From: Sabethes cyaneus
Lineage: Eukaryota > Arthropoda > Insecta > Diptera > Culicidae
Length of the DNA: 64,000 bases
Assembly (NCBI RefSeq): GCF_943734655.1
Contig: NC_071354.1
Span: 35,055,347-35,119,346, forward strand
Direction of reading: 5' to 3'
Positions 11,881 to 23,250 of the stretch are shown in pieces. The position numbers were made by a program, and so were the translations under genes. The stretch's first letter is position 1. Each line of letters begins with the position of its first letter. A model generated the notes under the pieces. That model saw only the letters and a program-made list of their open reading frames with translations, was not told the origin of the DNA and searched no databases.

Positions 11881-14546
11881 TCTATACCTATAAAGAAGGA
11901 TTTCTGTCTGTCTGTCCTGTGTTCCTTATAGAATCAAAAACTACTGAACCAATCGGCGTGAAAATTTGCATGTAGAGGTTTTTGGGGCCAGGAAAGGTTT
12001 TAGTGATGGTTAGAGACCCCTCCCCCCACTAAGAGGGGGGGCTCCCATACAAATGAAACACAAATTTCTGCATAACTCGAGAACTAATCAAGCAAATAGA
12101 ACCAAATTTGGCATGTGGGTGTTTTCGGTGACAAGAATTTATTCTAGGGTAATTTGAGACCCCTCCCCTCTTTATAAGGGGAATTATAACTCCTCTCCCC
12201 TTTAAGAGGGGGGGTTTCCATACAAATTTCCTCATAACTCGAGAACTAATCAAGCAAATGGAACCAAATTTGGCATGTGAAAGTTTTCGAGGGCAAGAAA
12301 ATTTTCTATGTTGAATTAGGACCCCTCCTCACTTTTAGAGGGGGGGCTCCTGTACAAATGAAATACCAATTTCCTCATAGCTCGAGAACTAATCAAGCAA
12401 ATGGAACCAAATTTGGCATGTGTGTGTTTTTGGAGACAAAATTTTTTTCTATGATGAATTGGGACCCCTCCCCACTTCAAGTGGGAGGGGGGGCTCCTAT
12501 ACAAACGAAATACAAATTTCCTTATAACTCGAGAGCTAATCCAGCAAATGGAACCAAATTTGGCATGTAGGTGTTTTTGGAGACAAGAATTTTTTCTATG
12601 ATGAATAAGAACCTCTCCCCACTTTAGGAGGGGGGGCTCCTATACAAATGAAATACAAATTTCCTCCTAACTCGAGAACTAATCAAGCAAATAGAACAAC
12701 ATTTGGCATGTGGGTGTTTTTTTTTATGACAAGAATTTATTCTATGGTGAATTGAGACCCCTCCCCTCTTTATAAGAGGAATTATAACTCCTCTCCCCTT
12801 TAAGAGGGGGGGCTTCCATAAAAATTTCCTCATAACTCGAGAACTAATCAAGCAAATGCAACCAAATTTGGCATGTGAAGGTTTTCGAGAGCAAGAAAAT
12901 TTTCTATGGTGAATTAGGACCCCTCCCCACTTTAAGAGGAGGGGCTCCTGTACAAATGAAATACAAATTTCCTCATAACTCGAGAACTAATCAAGCGAAT
13001 TGAACCAAATTTGGCATATGTGTGTTTTTGGAGACAATTTTTTTTTTCAATGATGAATTGGGACCCCTCCCCACTTTAGGAGGGGGGTCCTATACAAACG
13101 AAATACAAATTTCCTCATAACTCGAGAACTAATCAAGCAAATGGAACCAAATTTGGCATATGAAGGTTTTCTAGGGCAGGAAAATTTTCTACGGTGAATT
13201 AGGACCCCTCCCCACTCTAAGAGGGGGGGCTCCTGTACAAATGAAATACAAATTTCCTCCTAACTCGAGAACTAATCAAGCAAATAGAACAACATTTGGC
13301 ATGTGGGTGTTTTTTTTGGTGACAAGAATTTATTCTATGGTGAATTGAGACCCCTCCCCTCTTTATAAGAGGAATTATAACTCCTCTCCCCTTTAAGAGG
13401 GGGGGCTTCCATAAAAATTTCCTCATAACTCGAGAACTAATCAAGCAAATGCAACCAAATTTGGCATGTGAAGGTTTTCGAGAGCAAGAAAATTTTCTAT
13501 GGTGAATTAGGACCCCTCCCCACTTTAAGAGGAGGGGCTCCTGTACAAATGAAATACAAATTTCCTCATAACTCGAGAACTAATCAAGCGAATTGAACCA
13601 AATTTGGCATATGTGTGTTTTTGGAGACAATTTTTTTTTTCAATGATGAATTGGGACCCCTCCCCACTTTAGGAGGGGGGTCCTATACAAACGAAATACA
13701 AATTTCCTCATAACTCGAGAACTAATCCAGCAAATGGAACCAAATTTGGCGTGTAGGTATTTTTGGAGGCAAGAATTTTTTCTGTGATGAATTAGGACCT
13801 CTTCCCACATTAGGAGGGGGGGCTCCAATACAAATGAAATACAAATTTCCCCATAACTCGAGAACTAATCAAGCAAATAGAATCAAATTCGGCATGTGGA
13901 GGTTTTTGGAGGCAAAAATATTTTCTACGGTGAATTAGGATCCTTCCACACTTCAAGAGGGGGGGCTTCTACACAAATGAAATACAAATTTCCTCATAAT
14001 TCGAGAACTAATCAAGCAAATGGAACCAAATTTGGCATGTGAGAGTTTTAGATGGCAGAATTTTTTTTCTGTGGTGTATTACGACCCCTTTCCCTTTTAA
14101 GAGGGTGGGCTCCCATACAAATGAAATACAAATTTCCTTATAATTTGAGTACTAATCAAGCAAATGGAACCAAATTTAGCATGTAGGAGATTTTTGAGTC
14201 TTGAATTTATTTTATGATGGTTAGAGACCTCTCACCCCTGTGGTAGGGGGATATGGACTCTCATACAAATAAAACAGAAATTTTTGCGAAACTCAAAAAC
14301 TAATCCAACTCGAGAAATTCGAGACTCTTCCATAAAACATTAATCAATAACAAGACCACAAAAACTATCTATAGTAACACTAGATCACGACGCCGGTCGC
14401 GAGTGTTGCCGGTGACCCGCCGTCGGAAGCGCCGCCCACTGGGGGGCTTGCAAAACTCGAGATAGTGACAAAGATCATCCGAGATTCATGATTTATGTAC
14501 AACACAGGTTAATTTGTGGCAATACGAAGTTTGTCGGGTCAGCTAG
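11881..14546 (+). mobile_element. Non-autonomous Helitron (copy 1) with tandem repeats
   Basis: Starts TCTATACCTATAAAG directly after an A (11880) and ends GGGTCAGCTAG directly before a T (14547), matching Helitron insertion between A and T with 5' TC and 3' CTAG. No target duplication is expected. A second copy with the same ends lies at 30987-32402. It encodes no protein. Confidence 0.85.
12010..14300 (+). repeat. Tandem array inside Helitron 1, about 140-165 bp units
   Basis: About 15 imperfect units each carry AACTCGAGAACTAATCAAGC, then AACCAAATTTGGCATGTG, then a CCCCTCCCC/GGGGGGG pair that can pair as a hairpin. A higher-order duplication is visible: about 12624-13210 and 13217-13800 repeat nearly unchanged with 593 bp spacing. 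Short ORFs in the array are by-products of the repeat. Confidence 0.9.
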
Positions 14547-15322
14547 TATCTAGATATATATAAATCTTAAAATCTAGATACATATATATTAATTCTTTAA
14601 AACTAATCATAATTTGACCAAATAATCTTGTTGTTATAATGAAATTTATTCATTTGCTTAGAGATGTCAAAAGTAACCCCCAGCAATCTCTGAAGGGGAT
14701 TTTTTAATCACTATGGGAAATAAATGTTTATTTTTCAAGTAATTTGGCTAATATTTTGCCTAAGTGTTGCATATACATACACAATGAATATACATTGAAA
14801 TTGTGGAAATATACCCATCATTACGAAAGTTATGTTTTCTTAAAGTTAGAAAATTGAAAGAAAGTGTCAAAAGAAGCCCCGCACGACGGTACTTGTTTGT
14901 TTTCAATAACACTTCGTGATAAACTTCCCTACGATAAAACTGAACCTTGTCGTGGTGTAGGGCTTTTTAACTAATCAGTAAATGAACAGCGGTCACGTTT
15001 ACTTCTGAATGTGGGTATATATCAAAATACTCTTGTGATTTCAAGTGGGACTCGGGGTAAAAATTTACCAAATGTGATTGTTGCGTTGTTCAGAAAGTGC
15101 TTTTATTCCGTTCAAGAATAAGGCCAGTATGGGGATCTCTGACAATAGATGAAGTTTTCTGGGATTCATCCCTATTTATCACAACTGTCACAAATATCTC
15201 CAAAAAATGTCGGATTGATTGAGTTGGTCGGGGGCTTAGGGTTAGTAAGGGGATGTAAGCGGGATACCAGATCCGATTGGATGCCGAAGGACCACTCTGT
15301 AATGATTACGGGTAATAGCACT
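14547..15322. other. AT-rich intron sequence, no gene
   Basis: No ORF of note. A segment at about 14868-14890 (TGTCAAAAGAAGCCCCGCAC) resembles, in inverted orientation, sequence near 8615-8640. This hints at an old TIR element spanning the nested insertions, but the match is imperfect. Confidence 0.3.
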
Positions 15323-15324
15323 TC

Positions 15325-15510
15325 TTAGGTAGCAGATGGGAAAATTAGGTCAATTCGTGTCGCGTGTTCGAGTTTCGGCTAGGCGGTGCTGCTAGATAGA
15401 GTAGGATTTTTGCACTGGCCCCGTGGCTGTCCTGAGCTCTGATGGCCGCCCGCGGGCTCTGTCGATTGGAAGGGGTCGAGTCTTAAAGAGACGTTTGAGC
15501 CCAGAGCTTT
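15325..15510 (+). repeat. SINE-like repeat, tRNA-derived head
   Basis: Contains a B-box-like GTTCGAGTTTC (15366-15376), then CGGCTAGG, TGCACTGGCCCCG and CTGTCGATTGGAAGGG. The same order of motifs is seen at 55300-55480 and partly at 46770-46835, so this is a dispersed SINE-like family. The family name is not assigned. Confidence 0.6.
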
Positions 15511-15880
15511 ACAGCACTTTGGTCTCGAGGGTTGGAAGGCGGGCGAGTCTATATTTTGAAGCTTCTGTCGATTACCGCGAACGTCCAGCTTGTGCTGCGC
15601 TCAATTTACCTTGTATCGTGGGAATGCACTGTGAATGCTAAGGGGATGAAAGATTAAATTTGCCCTGATAAGTTGATAACCATTAATGCTCCGAAATTTG
15701 TTTTACCTATTGGTTCATTTGTGGTTGTTTGTGTTGGAAAACTGAAAGCGGGCGCGCGGTTGAAGACCGGTGTCAGGCGGGGCTGACGAATCCTACACTT
15801 CTTGGTATAGACCACATATTGCAACTCGAGTGTTACAAAAAGTCCAAAGCACATTTACAAATTCGATCTATTATTTTTCT

Positions 15881-15927
15881 TCTCATCATCATCATTATCA
15901 TCATCATCGTCATCATCATCATTATAT
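15881..15927 (+). repeat. CAT/CGT trinucleotide microsatellite
   Basis: Interrupted CATCATCAT run. It creates a spurious poly-Ile ORF, which is not a gene. Confidence 0.9.
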
Positions 15928-16339
15928 TTAAAATATGACATTCCGGCCTTTGGCAGAGAGATCTTAGAGTCAGTTCGGGGAGTCCGCGCAGGGCCGAAAC
16001 GCCTCCGCCTGCGGGTATAGGCGTGACGGCTATGCTTGGGGCTCTACCTGTGTTTTAGTGGGCGACAGTGCCTGTCTCGTCAGGTAGAACTGATGGTTGA
16101 GGTCTCCCTGACACTTTGTTGACATCACAAAAGGGCCCAGCGCAGAGTTTTATAATTAAACCACCAGTGGGATAACCCAAAAAAAGGAGTTTATTTATCT
16201 ATATTGTCTTATATTTTTATAATGTTTTTAAAAAAGTATTTCACTTAGAACTCTTATCATATTTTTTGAGACCCACCAAAGCGTTTCATCAGGTTAAGTC
16301 AATATATTTATTGTTCTTTATAACTGCCTGTTTTATCAG
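15928..16339 (+). other. End of intron 1
   Basis: A GC-richer patch (15950-16140) of unknown origin, possibly an old repeat. Then AT-rich sequence leads to the polypyrimidine tract and acceptor TTTTATCAG at 16331-16339. Confidence 0.4.
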
Positions 16340-17070
16340 AATCTGGACTCGGAGGACGCCTATTATCAACATCTGAAGGGGCACCGCGTTCGGCGAAACG
16401 ATTCCCTGCCGGCGGACGGCGACACCCCACCGCTGAAGAAGAAACGCTCCTGGATTCGCTCCGGGGACCATCATCGGTGCAATTTGTGTCAGAAACAATT
16501 TACGTTCCGCAGTCAGCTCCAGCAACACACCGCCCTTCATCACCAACCGGGGAAGCCGTACGAATGCCAGAAGTGTCATTACAGCTTTGTGCACAAGTTG
16601 AATCTCAAAAGACACGAATTGACGCACTTGGAGGAGGAAAGATTGGCAAGCGAAGATGACCCATCGATCCAGCTGCTGGAGGATGAGAGCTTCAATGCCG
16701 ATCTGGAAGATATGGTTGAACCGGTGTTGGAAGAGAAAGGGTCCGCCGATGAGGGCAACGAGGGTCCTTCGTCGTCCGGTGAGGGAGGAACGACGCCCGC
16801 AACGACGGCTGGACCACCAAAGAAAAACAAATGCGTCGTCTGCTCTAGCGTATTCCAGCGGGAGGATCAACTTATCGAGCACCTGAAGACGCACATCGAG
16901 CGCATTAAGGTGACCAAGCAGGAGACACAAACCGCGAAAAAGATACTCTCCGACGATAACGATCGAAAGTGCAAACTATGCCTGAAGGTGTTCAAGTTCT
17001 CCTGCCAGCTGAAGCAGCACGTCCAGATGCATCACGCCAAAGAGAAACCGTTTGAGTGTAATATTTGCAA
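16340..17070 (+). CDS. ZAD-C2H2 zinc-finger protein, exon 2
   Basis: Starts in phase 0 with NLDSEDAYYQHLKGH, which completes finger 11 begun in exon 1 (C-x2-C-x12-H-x3-H). It then encodes fingers HRCNLC, YECQKC, NKCVVC and RKCKLC and the first half of FECNICK, separated by acidic linkers. It ends at a GTAAGT donor (17071), phase 2. The finger pair RKCKLC/FECNIC has the same layout as pairs in exons 1 and 3. Confidence 0.9.
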
Positions 17071-17133
17071 GTAAGTAGCGTGTTCAGCATTTGATGGAAT
17101 TAAATTACTTTAATCCAATCTGCTTATTTACAG

Positions 17134-18038
17134 ATATCGGTTTGAATTCAAGGGTCATATGATTCGCCACAAAGCGATAAACCACGCCGAAGAAGTGGCC
17201 GCAGAGGAAGCGGAAATGGACGAACTGCCGTCGAAAATCACAACTCCGACTATGAATCCGGACGGTTCTGAAGTGTACCAGTGTCCGGTTTGTCCGATGC
17301 ATTTCGTAAAGCAGCGTTCGCTGACGTGGCATTTAAAAACTCACTCCACCCGACGTTTTAGGCAGGACGAAGGAGTGCCTTCCACATCTAGCGGGGAAGT
17401 TATGCAGTGTCGCTTCTGTTCGCGCACCTTCCGCGATGTGTACGAACTGAAGGCTCATATGGCTACTCACGTTGGTAGCAGTGCGGGCGGCTCAACGTCG
17501 CTATCCACGACTTTGCCAGACGCAGAACATTCACTGTTCGGTTCCGGCCTGGACATGATGCTGCAGGATTTTCCGGATACCATGGAAAATCACGGCGCTG
17601 ATCCATTGTTCGACGAGTCCAACCTAGAGTTGGTACTGGAGGACGGATTCGATAGTGACGATCTTTCGTTTAACATGCGTTACCAAGATACGGCACCGCT
17701 TCCACCCGCCAAAAGAAGTCTTCCAGCCAGTGAAAACTCAGTTTACGACGTTGCCGAACCAGGTGCATCGACAACACCGGCGAAAGGGAAAATCATTTGC
17801 GAATTGTGCAAAAAAGATTTTCTCTACTCCTGCAATTTGAAACAACACATGCAACTTCATCACGCTAAGGATAAGCCATTCGAATGTAAGATATGCTTCT
17901 ACCGGTTCGAATACAGCGGCCACCTGGTGCGTCACATTCGACAAAATCACGACAAAAGTCAGGCGGACGAGGCTGCCGGCGATGCGGTGGAGAAAAACTT
18001 CGTCTGCACCTTCTGCTCGGAGCTGTTCGAGCAAAAGT
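17134..18038 (+). CDS. ZAD-C2H2 zinc-finger protein, exon 3
   Basis: After the acceptor TTTACAG the first base completes a Lys codon, and YRFEFKGHMIRHKAINH completes finger 16. Fingers YQCPVC, MQCRFC, IICELC and FECKIC follow, with a long acidic Ser/Asp-rich linker between the second and third. The exon ends inside finger 21 (FVCTFCSELFEQK) at a GTAAGT donor (18039), phase 1. The 63 bp intron before it carries an in-frame stop; the 78 bp intron after it does not. Confidence 0.9.
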
Positions 18039-18116
18039 GTAAGTTTTCCCCGACGTTCGTCTACTACCAATGGCTGGCCAGTTTTCAATGCTCATTATTA
18101 TTCTGTCCATTTACAG

Positions 18117-18254
18117 CCCAGTTAAATACGCATCTTCACATCTACCACAAGGGAGAAAAACAATTCAAATGTGACTTCTGTCCGGCCTCATTTGCTTACA
18201 AGAAAGCATTTGATTCTCATCGGGAAGAGTGCAGAATTAACAAGCGCTTGGGAG
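18117..18254 (+). CDS. ZAD-C2H2 zinc-finger protein, exon 4
   Basis: Joins in phase 1 (AG acceptor at 18116) and completes finger 21 (SQLNTHLHIYH). It then encodes FKCDFCPASFAYKKAFDSHREEC, a C2HC-type finger. At 18255 a GTGATT donor would splice on in phase 1. If it is not used, translation reads two more codons to TAA at 18260-18262. The donor is weak, so both ends are plausible isoforms. Confidence 0.8.
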
Positions 18255-18331
18255 GTGATTAAAACAACTAACAGGATAACGTTCGTTAAGGTTATAAAAA
18301 ATTAATAATGATTTTCTGTCTTTCATAGCAG

Positions 18332-18410
18332 ACTCAGCAACGGGCTCGACAGCTTCCACCAGCAAGACGTCCGGTGCAACCAGCTTTTCGTGTAATTTCT
18401 GCAAGAAAAC
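18332..18410 (+). CDS. ZAD-C2H2 zinc-finger protein, exon 5
   Basis: Short exon between the acceptor CATAGCAG (to 18331) and the donor GTAAGT (18411). It adds a Ser/Thr-rich linker and the first half of a last finger, SFSCNFCKKT. Frames match at both ends (phase 1 in, phase 2 out). It is too short to stand alone as an ORF and is supported by frame and finger spacing only. Confidence 0.75.
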
Positions 18411-18575
18411 GTAAGTAGGACTACCGATGTTTGCAATCACAAAACGGCATTGTTAATAACGTTCGTTTGCGCTGTAATGTTACGTCAACCTGATCATAGC
18501 ATCATCTTTATGCTTTAAGGCAATAGAAAGGTAAAACTATTTAGTAACTGAGTTTTCGTACTACATATATTGCAG

Positions 18576-18621
18576 ATTCAGCTCGGCTCAGAAGGTGGAC
18601 AATCATGTTTGCTTTCAGTAA
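18576..18621 (+). CDS. ZAD-C2H2 zinc-finger protein, terminal exon 6
   Basis: Acceptor ATATTGCAG ends at 18575. The exon encodes FSSAQKVDNHVCFQ and then TAA (18619-18621). It completes the last finger with 12 residues between Cys and His and a Cys in place of the second His position (H-x-C). Summed exon length is 4212 nt, an exact multiple of three. Confidence 0.75.
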
Positions 18622-19915
18622 AACCGTGGACCATCCGTGGCAGGATGAATTGGTCGAATAAAGCAACCTAACCTACTAGCTAAATTGTTAGCAAAATAGA
18701 CAAAAAGAGGGGGAGAGCGCCAGACAAGTTACAAGTTGGGGAGCATTCAGCATCTTACTCATTAAACACTACCTATATTTATCGCATAAAACAACCACTT
18801 CTGCCCTACTTAGTGCCGGAGAGCAAGGAACTGTTTACTTCCTATAGAAGAGAGGTCGAACAATATACCTACCTATAGAATTGCCGTTTATACCACACGT
18901 TGAGCCGATTGGGACTCATCAAATTAGGTTGTTAGGCAGTGACAAACAAAAAAGTATAGGACAACATGTTTTAGGCTGAAAACACATCTAGATTAAGCGC
19001 CATACCTAGTGCTTGTAGAACACTACATCATTATACAATGTTTTTTTGTTTGGTATATGTTTTGTTTCATACCATCTCACATAAATTAATCGGCAATTCG
19101 TTTACGTACTAAGTATAATGCATTTTTCTTTCTTTTATATCATTTAATTTTAGCTACAAACATCATTTTAATTTTTTTGACGACTCAATTGCACTTGTCG
19201 CACATAGAGTATTAATTTTAAATTTTTAGCATGCCCAAGTAAGTAAAGTAGCAGAAGAAAATCGAGGTGTTTGTACTATTTATATTGTCGAAGCTTTTTG
19301 TTCTACTCATTCGAAGTTTTAACTAAAACACGTTCGTTAGGATAGTTTTCGTTTTCGGTAGTGTCTTTATAACAACAATACGTATTTATCAGTTAAAGTC
19401 TGCATTGTTTCACTAACGTTCTGATCATTGAGTTATTGGTTCGACATGTGGGTAGCGAATTGGAAAGCGTTTAAAATAAGAACACTACAATTATAAATAA
19501 CGTAACACTAGCTTAGCGGTAGTCGTTAATAATTGCACTTTAACATACAAATAATTGAGAACAACAGATAAACTATATATGACCATATATAAACTGAATC
19601 ACTGTAATTTTATGCATTTTCCTTCTTGTGCCGAATTCGACCGTGTACGAAGCTAGTAATTAGCCTAATGACGCGCCGACTTTTAAGTGACATCTGACAA
19701 GTGCTATTCAGGCAGGACAGAATCTGGAGAAAACAAGACCAGGATGGTCCAACAACCGCAAAAGGAATGGCCAGAGTTTTCAAACGTAATCCTAGCGCAA
19801 CCCTTCCTTAAGAGATATCGGAAACAAATTTGGAACAACAATGCAAATAACTAAGATATAATATAGCTACTACAGTGATACTCAATCGAGACGATAACAC
19901 AAAACCAGGAAGAAT
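18622..19915 (+). other. 3' UTR / intergenic sequence
   Basis: AT-rich and unique-looking to about 19650, with no ORF of note; this is probably 3' UTR and intergenic. About 19680-19860 has the look of a decayed transposon (one frame reads KRNPSATLP), which I cannot classify. Confidence 0.4.
18657..18662 (+). promoter_or_regulatory. Possible polyadenylation signal AATAAA
   Basis: Canonical hexamer 36 nt after the terminal stop. It is close to the stop, so a longer 3' UTR is equally possible. Confidence 0.4.
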
Positions 19916-22118
19916 GTGAGATTTCGTCATGATAGCACAATTCCTCTAGACTCTAGCTATCAGATCGATCATGTCTTGATTGACGGTCGACACTTTTCGG
20001 ATGTTATCGATGTACGGTCTTTTCGGGGACCAAATATCGACTCTGACCACTATATCGTAGTGAGTAAGATTCGCGCAAGGCTGTCGAACACGGCGAAAGC
20101 TCGCACTGAGAGGACGCTGCGTTTCAACATCCAGCGGTTAACGGCAGACGGCGTAGCAGCGGAGTATGCCTGGAAACTTGACCAACGAAGCGCAGAACAG
20201 CAGGTAGAAGGAGAAGATATAAATGAGCTGCGAGGGAGGTGGTAGGCACGACGCGTGGAAGACAGCGTAACAGCTGGTTTGATGATGAATGACTGAGAGT
20301 GACAGATGTAAAGAACCAGGCCAGGAGTCGCATGCTCACTGCGGCAACGTGTCAAAACAGAGAGAGGTACAGAGAGACTAGAGCTGCGGAAAAAAGAATC
20401 CATCATCTAAAGAAACGCCAGCGCAGAGGAGCGATACGCCAGCAACGACACACGGAGTTTCTATAAAACAGTGCGATGCTGGAATTTTGCCATGTCTGTG
20501 ATGTGCAGTGATGGTGCTGGCAACCTTCTCACCAACAAAACGGAGGTAGCAGCCAGGTGGAAGGAACATTTCCAGACACTGTTGAATGGAGAGATAAATG
20601 CAGAGATCAGCAGGGACAGGATAGGAATTGTAAGCGATGGTCAAGCTGTAAAGTCACCAACACAGGAGGAGGTTAAAAAGGCAATCAGTGAGCTGAAAAA
20701 CGGTAAGGCTGCTGGGAAGGACGGTATCCCGGCTGAACTTCCAAAAGCGGGGAGCGAGCGGCTGTACGAAGCAACCCACCGGAACATTGTCAGGATCTGG
20801 GAGGAAGAACAAATGCCGGAGGTGTGGTTGGATGGCCTCATTTGCCCAATTTTCAAAAAGGGACAGACTGGAGTGTAAAATCTATCGAGGAATTACATTG
20901 CGCAATTCTGCCTACAACGTTTCCCGTATCCTGTTCTGCAGGCTGAGACCGTTAGCGGAGTCCTTCGTCGGCGAGTACCAAGCTGGTTTTCGTGAGGGTC
21001 GCTCCACGACGGGTCAGATGTTTACCCTGCGTCAGTTGCTAGACAAGTTCCGGGAGTACAACTTGCAGACACACCATCTGTTTGTGGACTTTAAAGCGGC
21101 GTACGATTCAGTTAAACGAAATGAGCTGTGGCAGATAATACTAGAACATGGTTTTCCGACGAAACTAATTACGCTGATTCGTGCGACGCTGGACGGATCC
21201 AAATCATGCGTTAAGATAGTGGGTGAGACCTCAGCTGCTTTCGTGACGTTGGATGGACTGAAGCAAGGGGATGCACTCTCTTACCAGCTATTCAACATTG
21301 CCTTGGAAGGTGCATTACAAACGGCAAACATGGAAAGGAATGGAACTATCATCACGAAATCATCACATGCTTCTTGATTTTGCGGATGACGTCGATATCA
21401 TCGGAATCAACCGTAGAGCAGTGCAAGAGGCCTTCAGGTCATTTAAAAGGGAAGCCAAAACGAAGTACATGGTTGCTGGTAGGGAACGTAGGAGCTCAAG
21501 TGGTGTTGGTGCCGAGGTGGAGTTAGATGGGGAACAATATGAAGTAATGGAGGAATTTATATACCTTGGTACACTTGTGACATGTGACAACGATGTAAGC
21601 CGCGAAGTGAGACGACGAGTTGCAGCCGCGAGTCGAGCTTTCTACGGGTTACGTAGCCAGCTGAAGTCCCATTCGCACAAAACTGGTGCTCTACAGAACA
21701 CTAATCCACTAATAATTCATGGACGCTAAAGGAAGCTGATCGGCGAGTGCTTGGGGTTTTTGAGCGTAAAATTCTGGGATCTATACTTGGTGACCAAATG
21801 GAAAATGTAGTGCGGCGCACACGCATGAAGCACGAGCTGTACCAAGTATACAAATATGCTGATATAGTGAAGGTAGTGCAATGTGGCAGGCTGCGGTGGG
21901 CTGGACACGTGACCAGAATGCCCGATGAAAGAGTAGCCAGAACTATTTTCAGCAGAGAACCAGGAAGAGGCCGTAGACTCCGAGGCAGACCCCACACCCG
22001 GTGGGTGGGTGCTGTCGAAGACGATGCGCGTTCAGCTGGTGTTCGTGGGAATTGGAGAACGGCAGCCCAGGACCGACGGTTCTGGAGGACCATAATTCGT
22101 TCGGCGCAGGATCGGTAG
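19916..22118 (+). mobile_element. RTE-clade retrotransposon relic, second family
   Basis: Begins inside the endonuclease (QIDHVLIDGRHF and DSDHYIV, 19950-20060). It continues through the linker (20471-20878, GKAAGKDGIPAEL) and the RT (20787-21377, HHLFVDFKAAYDSV, GLKQGDALSYQLFN), then LLDFADDVDIIGI (about 21365-21410) and a C-terminal YLGTLVTCDND to WAGHVTRMPDE region to 22118. It is split into at least four frames, so it is a pseudogene. Sequence differs clearly from the 9 kb copy, so this is another RTE family. Confidence 0.85.
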
Positions 22119-22144
22119 CGGATCGTAGTCACTAAGGTAAGTAA

Positions 22145-22765
22145 GAAGCACAATTCCTTTCCATGTTTGCTCTTCCAAAGTAATGTTGAATAGCAGGTTA
22201 AAAACTGCATCCCCTTGCTTCAGTCCATCCAACGTTACGAAAGCGATTGATATCTGACGTATAATTTTGACCCAAATAGTCGTGCGACGCTAATCGGCGT
22301 AATTAGTTTCATCGGAAAATCATGTTCTAAGCATTATCTGCCACAGCTCATTTTGTTTGACTGCATCGTACGCCGCCTTGAAGTCCACAAACAGATGATG
22401 AGTCTGCATCTGCAAAGTTGTACTCCCGAACTTACAAAAACCAGCTTTGTTCGCCGACGAAGGACTCTGCTAACTGTCTCAGTCTACAGAATACGGGTGA
22501 AAATCTTATAGGCAGATTTGAGCAATGTTATGCCTTGATAGTTTTTACACTCGGGTCGATGTCTTTTTTTTTTAATATAGGGCAAATGAGGTCATACAAC
22601 CATTCCTCCATTTGTTGATGGCTTCGTACAGCTGCTCGCTCCCCGTTTTTAGAAGTTCAGCCGGGATACCGTCCTTCCCAGCCGCCTTACCGTTTTTTAG
22701 GTCACTGATTGTCGTCTTATCCTCCTCCTGTTTTGGGGGGCTCCACAGCTTTGCCATCGCTCACA
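22145..22765 (-). mobile_element. Inverted fragment of the same RTE family
   Basis: The complement reads GLKQGDAVFNLLFN (22232 downward) and, at 22757 downward, ISDLKNGKAAGKDGIPAELL. It corresponds to about 20690-21345 of the + copy. The two lie tail to tail with under 1 kb between matching parts and could fold as a long hairpin if co-transcribed. Confidence 0.75.
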
Positions 22766-22799
22766 ATTGTTATCCCGGCAAAAGGTGTACGTGTGCAAA

Positions 22800-23145
22800 T
22801 CTATCACCTATGTTCACTAATTCCTATTCCTACCGCCACGTAGTGGTGCCGGCTAGGGTACGCAACCTCGGTTGTCGTATGAAGGGAACCCAGTGGCTCC
22901 CACCAATTCTAAGATGGCAACCCGTCAGCGGGATCAAGTCCTTAGGCTAACAACCTACCGTACCAGAAAATTGTACGTTATAGAAAACGAAAGAAAAAAT
23001 CGATCTGGATTATCGGCAACGACCTTTAGCATGAAAACACGGCCACGAATCGGCACAAGGAATATACTGGTTTAACCCTTAACCCAGCATGGAAAACTGG
23101 CTTAAATTGCAAGAGAAACTGGCTGTTTGAAGCTTGAAATCCTGG
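22800..23145 (+). mobile_element. RTE 5' end fragment
   Basis: Shares a 5' region with 39880-40170: CCACGTAGTGGTGCCGG, a stretch reading CTAAGATGGC, then TTTAGCATGAAAACACG followed by a frame starting MKTRPRIGTRNIL. That is the N-terminus of an RTE endonuclease ORF. It is cut off after about 25 codons. Confidence 0.65.
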
Positions 23146-23250
23146 GACCGCGCGAACTCCATTGGATGGGTTCTGACCAAGGGACTGGTAACCCTATCCC
23201 TACTCAATGTGTTTGACAGTAGCCAACATCTACTGCCGGCGTGGGTATTA

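Larger units (their letters stand above)
4095..16339 (+). other. Intron 1 of the ZAD gene (12.2 kb, transposon-filled)
   Basis: Runs from GTGAGT at 4095 to the acceptor TTTTATCAG at 16339. The exon ends join in phase 0 and complete a C2H2 finger with 12 residues between the second Cys and first His. It contains RTE, CR1-like, hAT and Helitron insertions and SINE-like repeats listed separately. I see nothing recognisable in 4095-4384, 6040-6333 or 11445-11880. Confidence 0.85.

Noticed and set aside
12029..13828. CRISPR-like regular repeats and repeated small ORFs
   Set aside because: Units are 140-165 bp, imperfect, without unique spacers; a Helitron minisatellite. The ORFs are by-products.
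15729..15938. ORF ending in poly-Ile
   Set aside because: Produced by a CAT microsatellite.
16289..16930. 213-codon ORF on the - strand
   Set aside because: Antisense shadow of the zinc-finger exon 2; no recognisable domain.
19740..19860. Possible Tc1/mariner transposase start (KRNPSATLP)
   Set aside because: Too short, followed by a stop, no TIR found.
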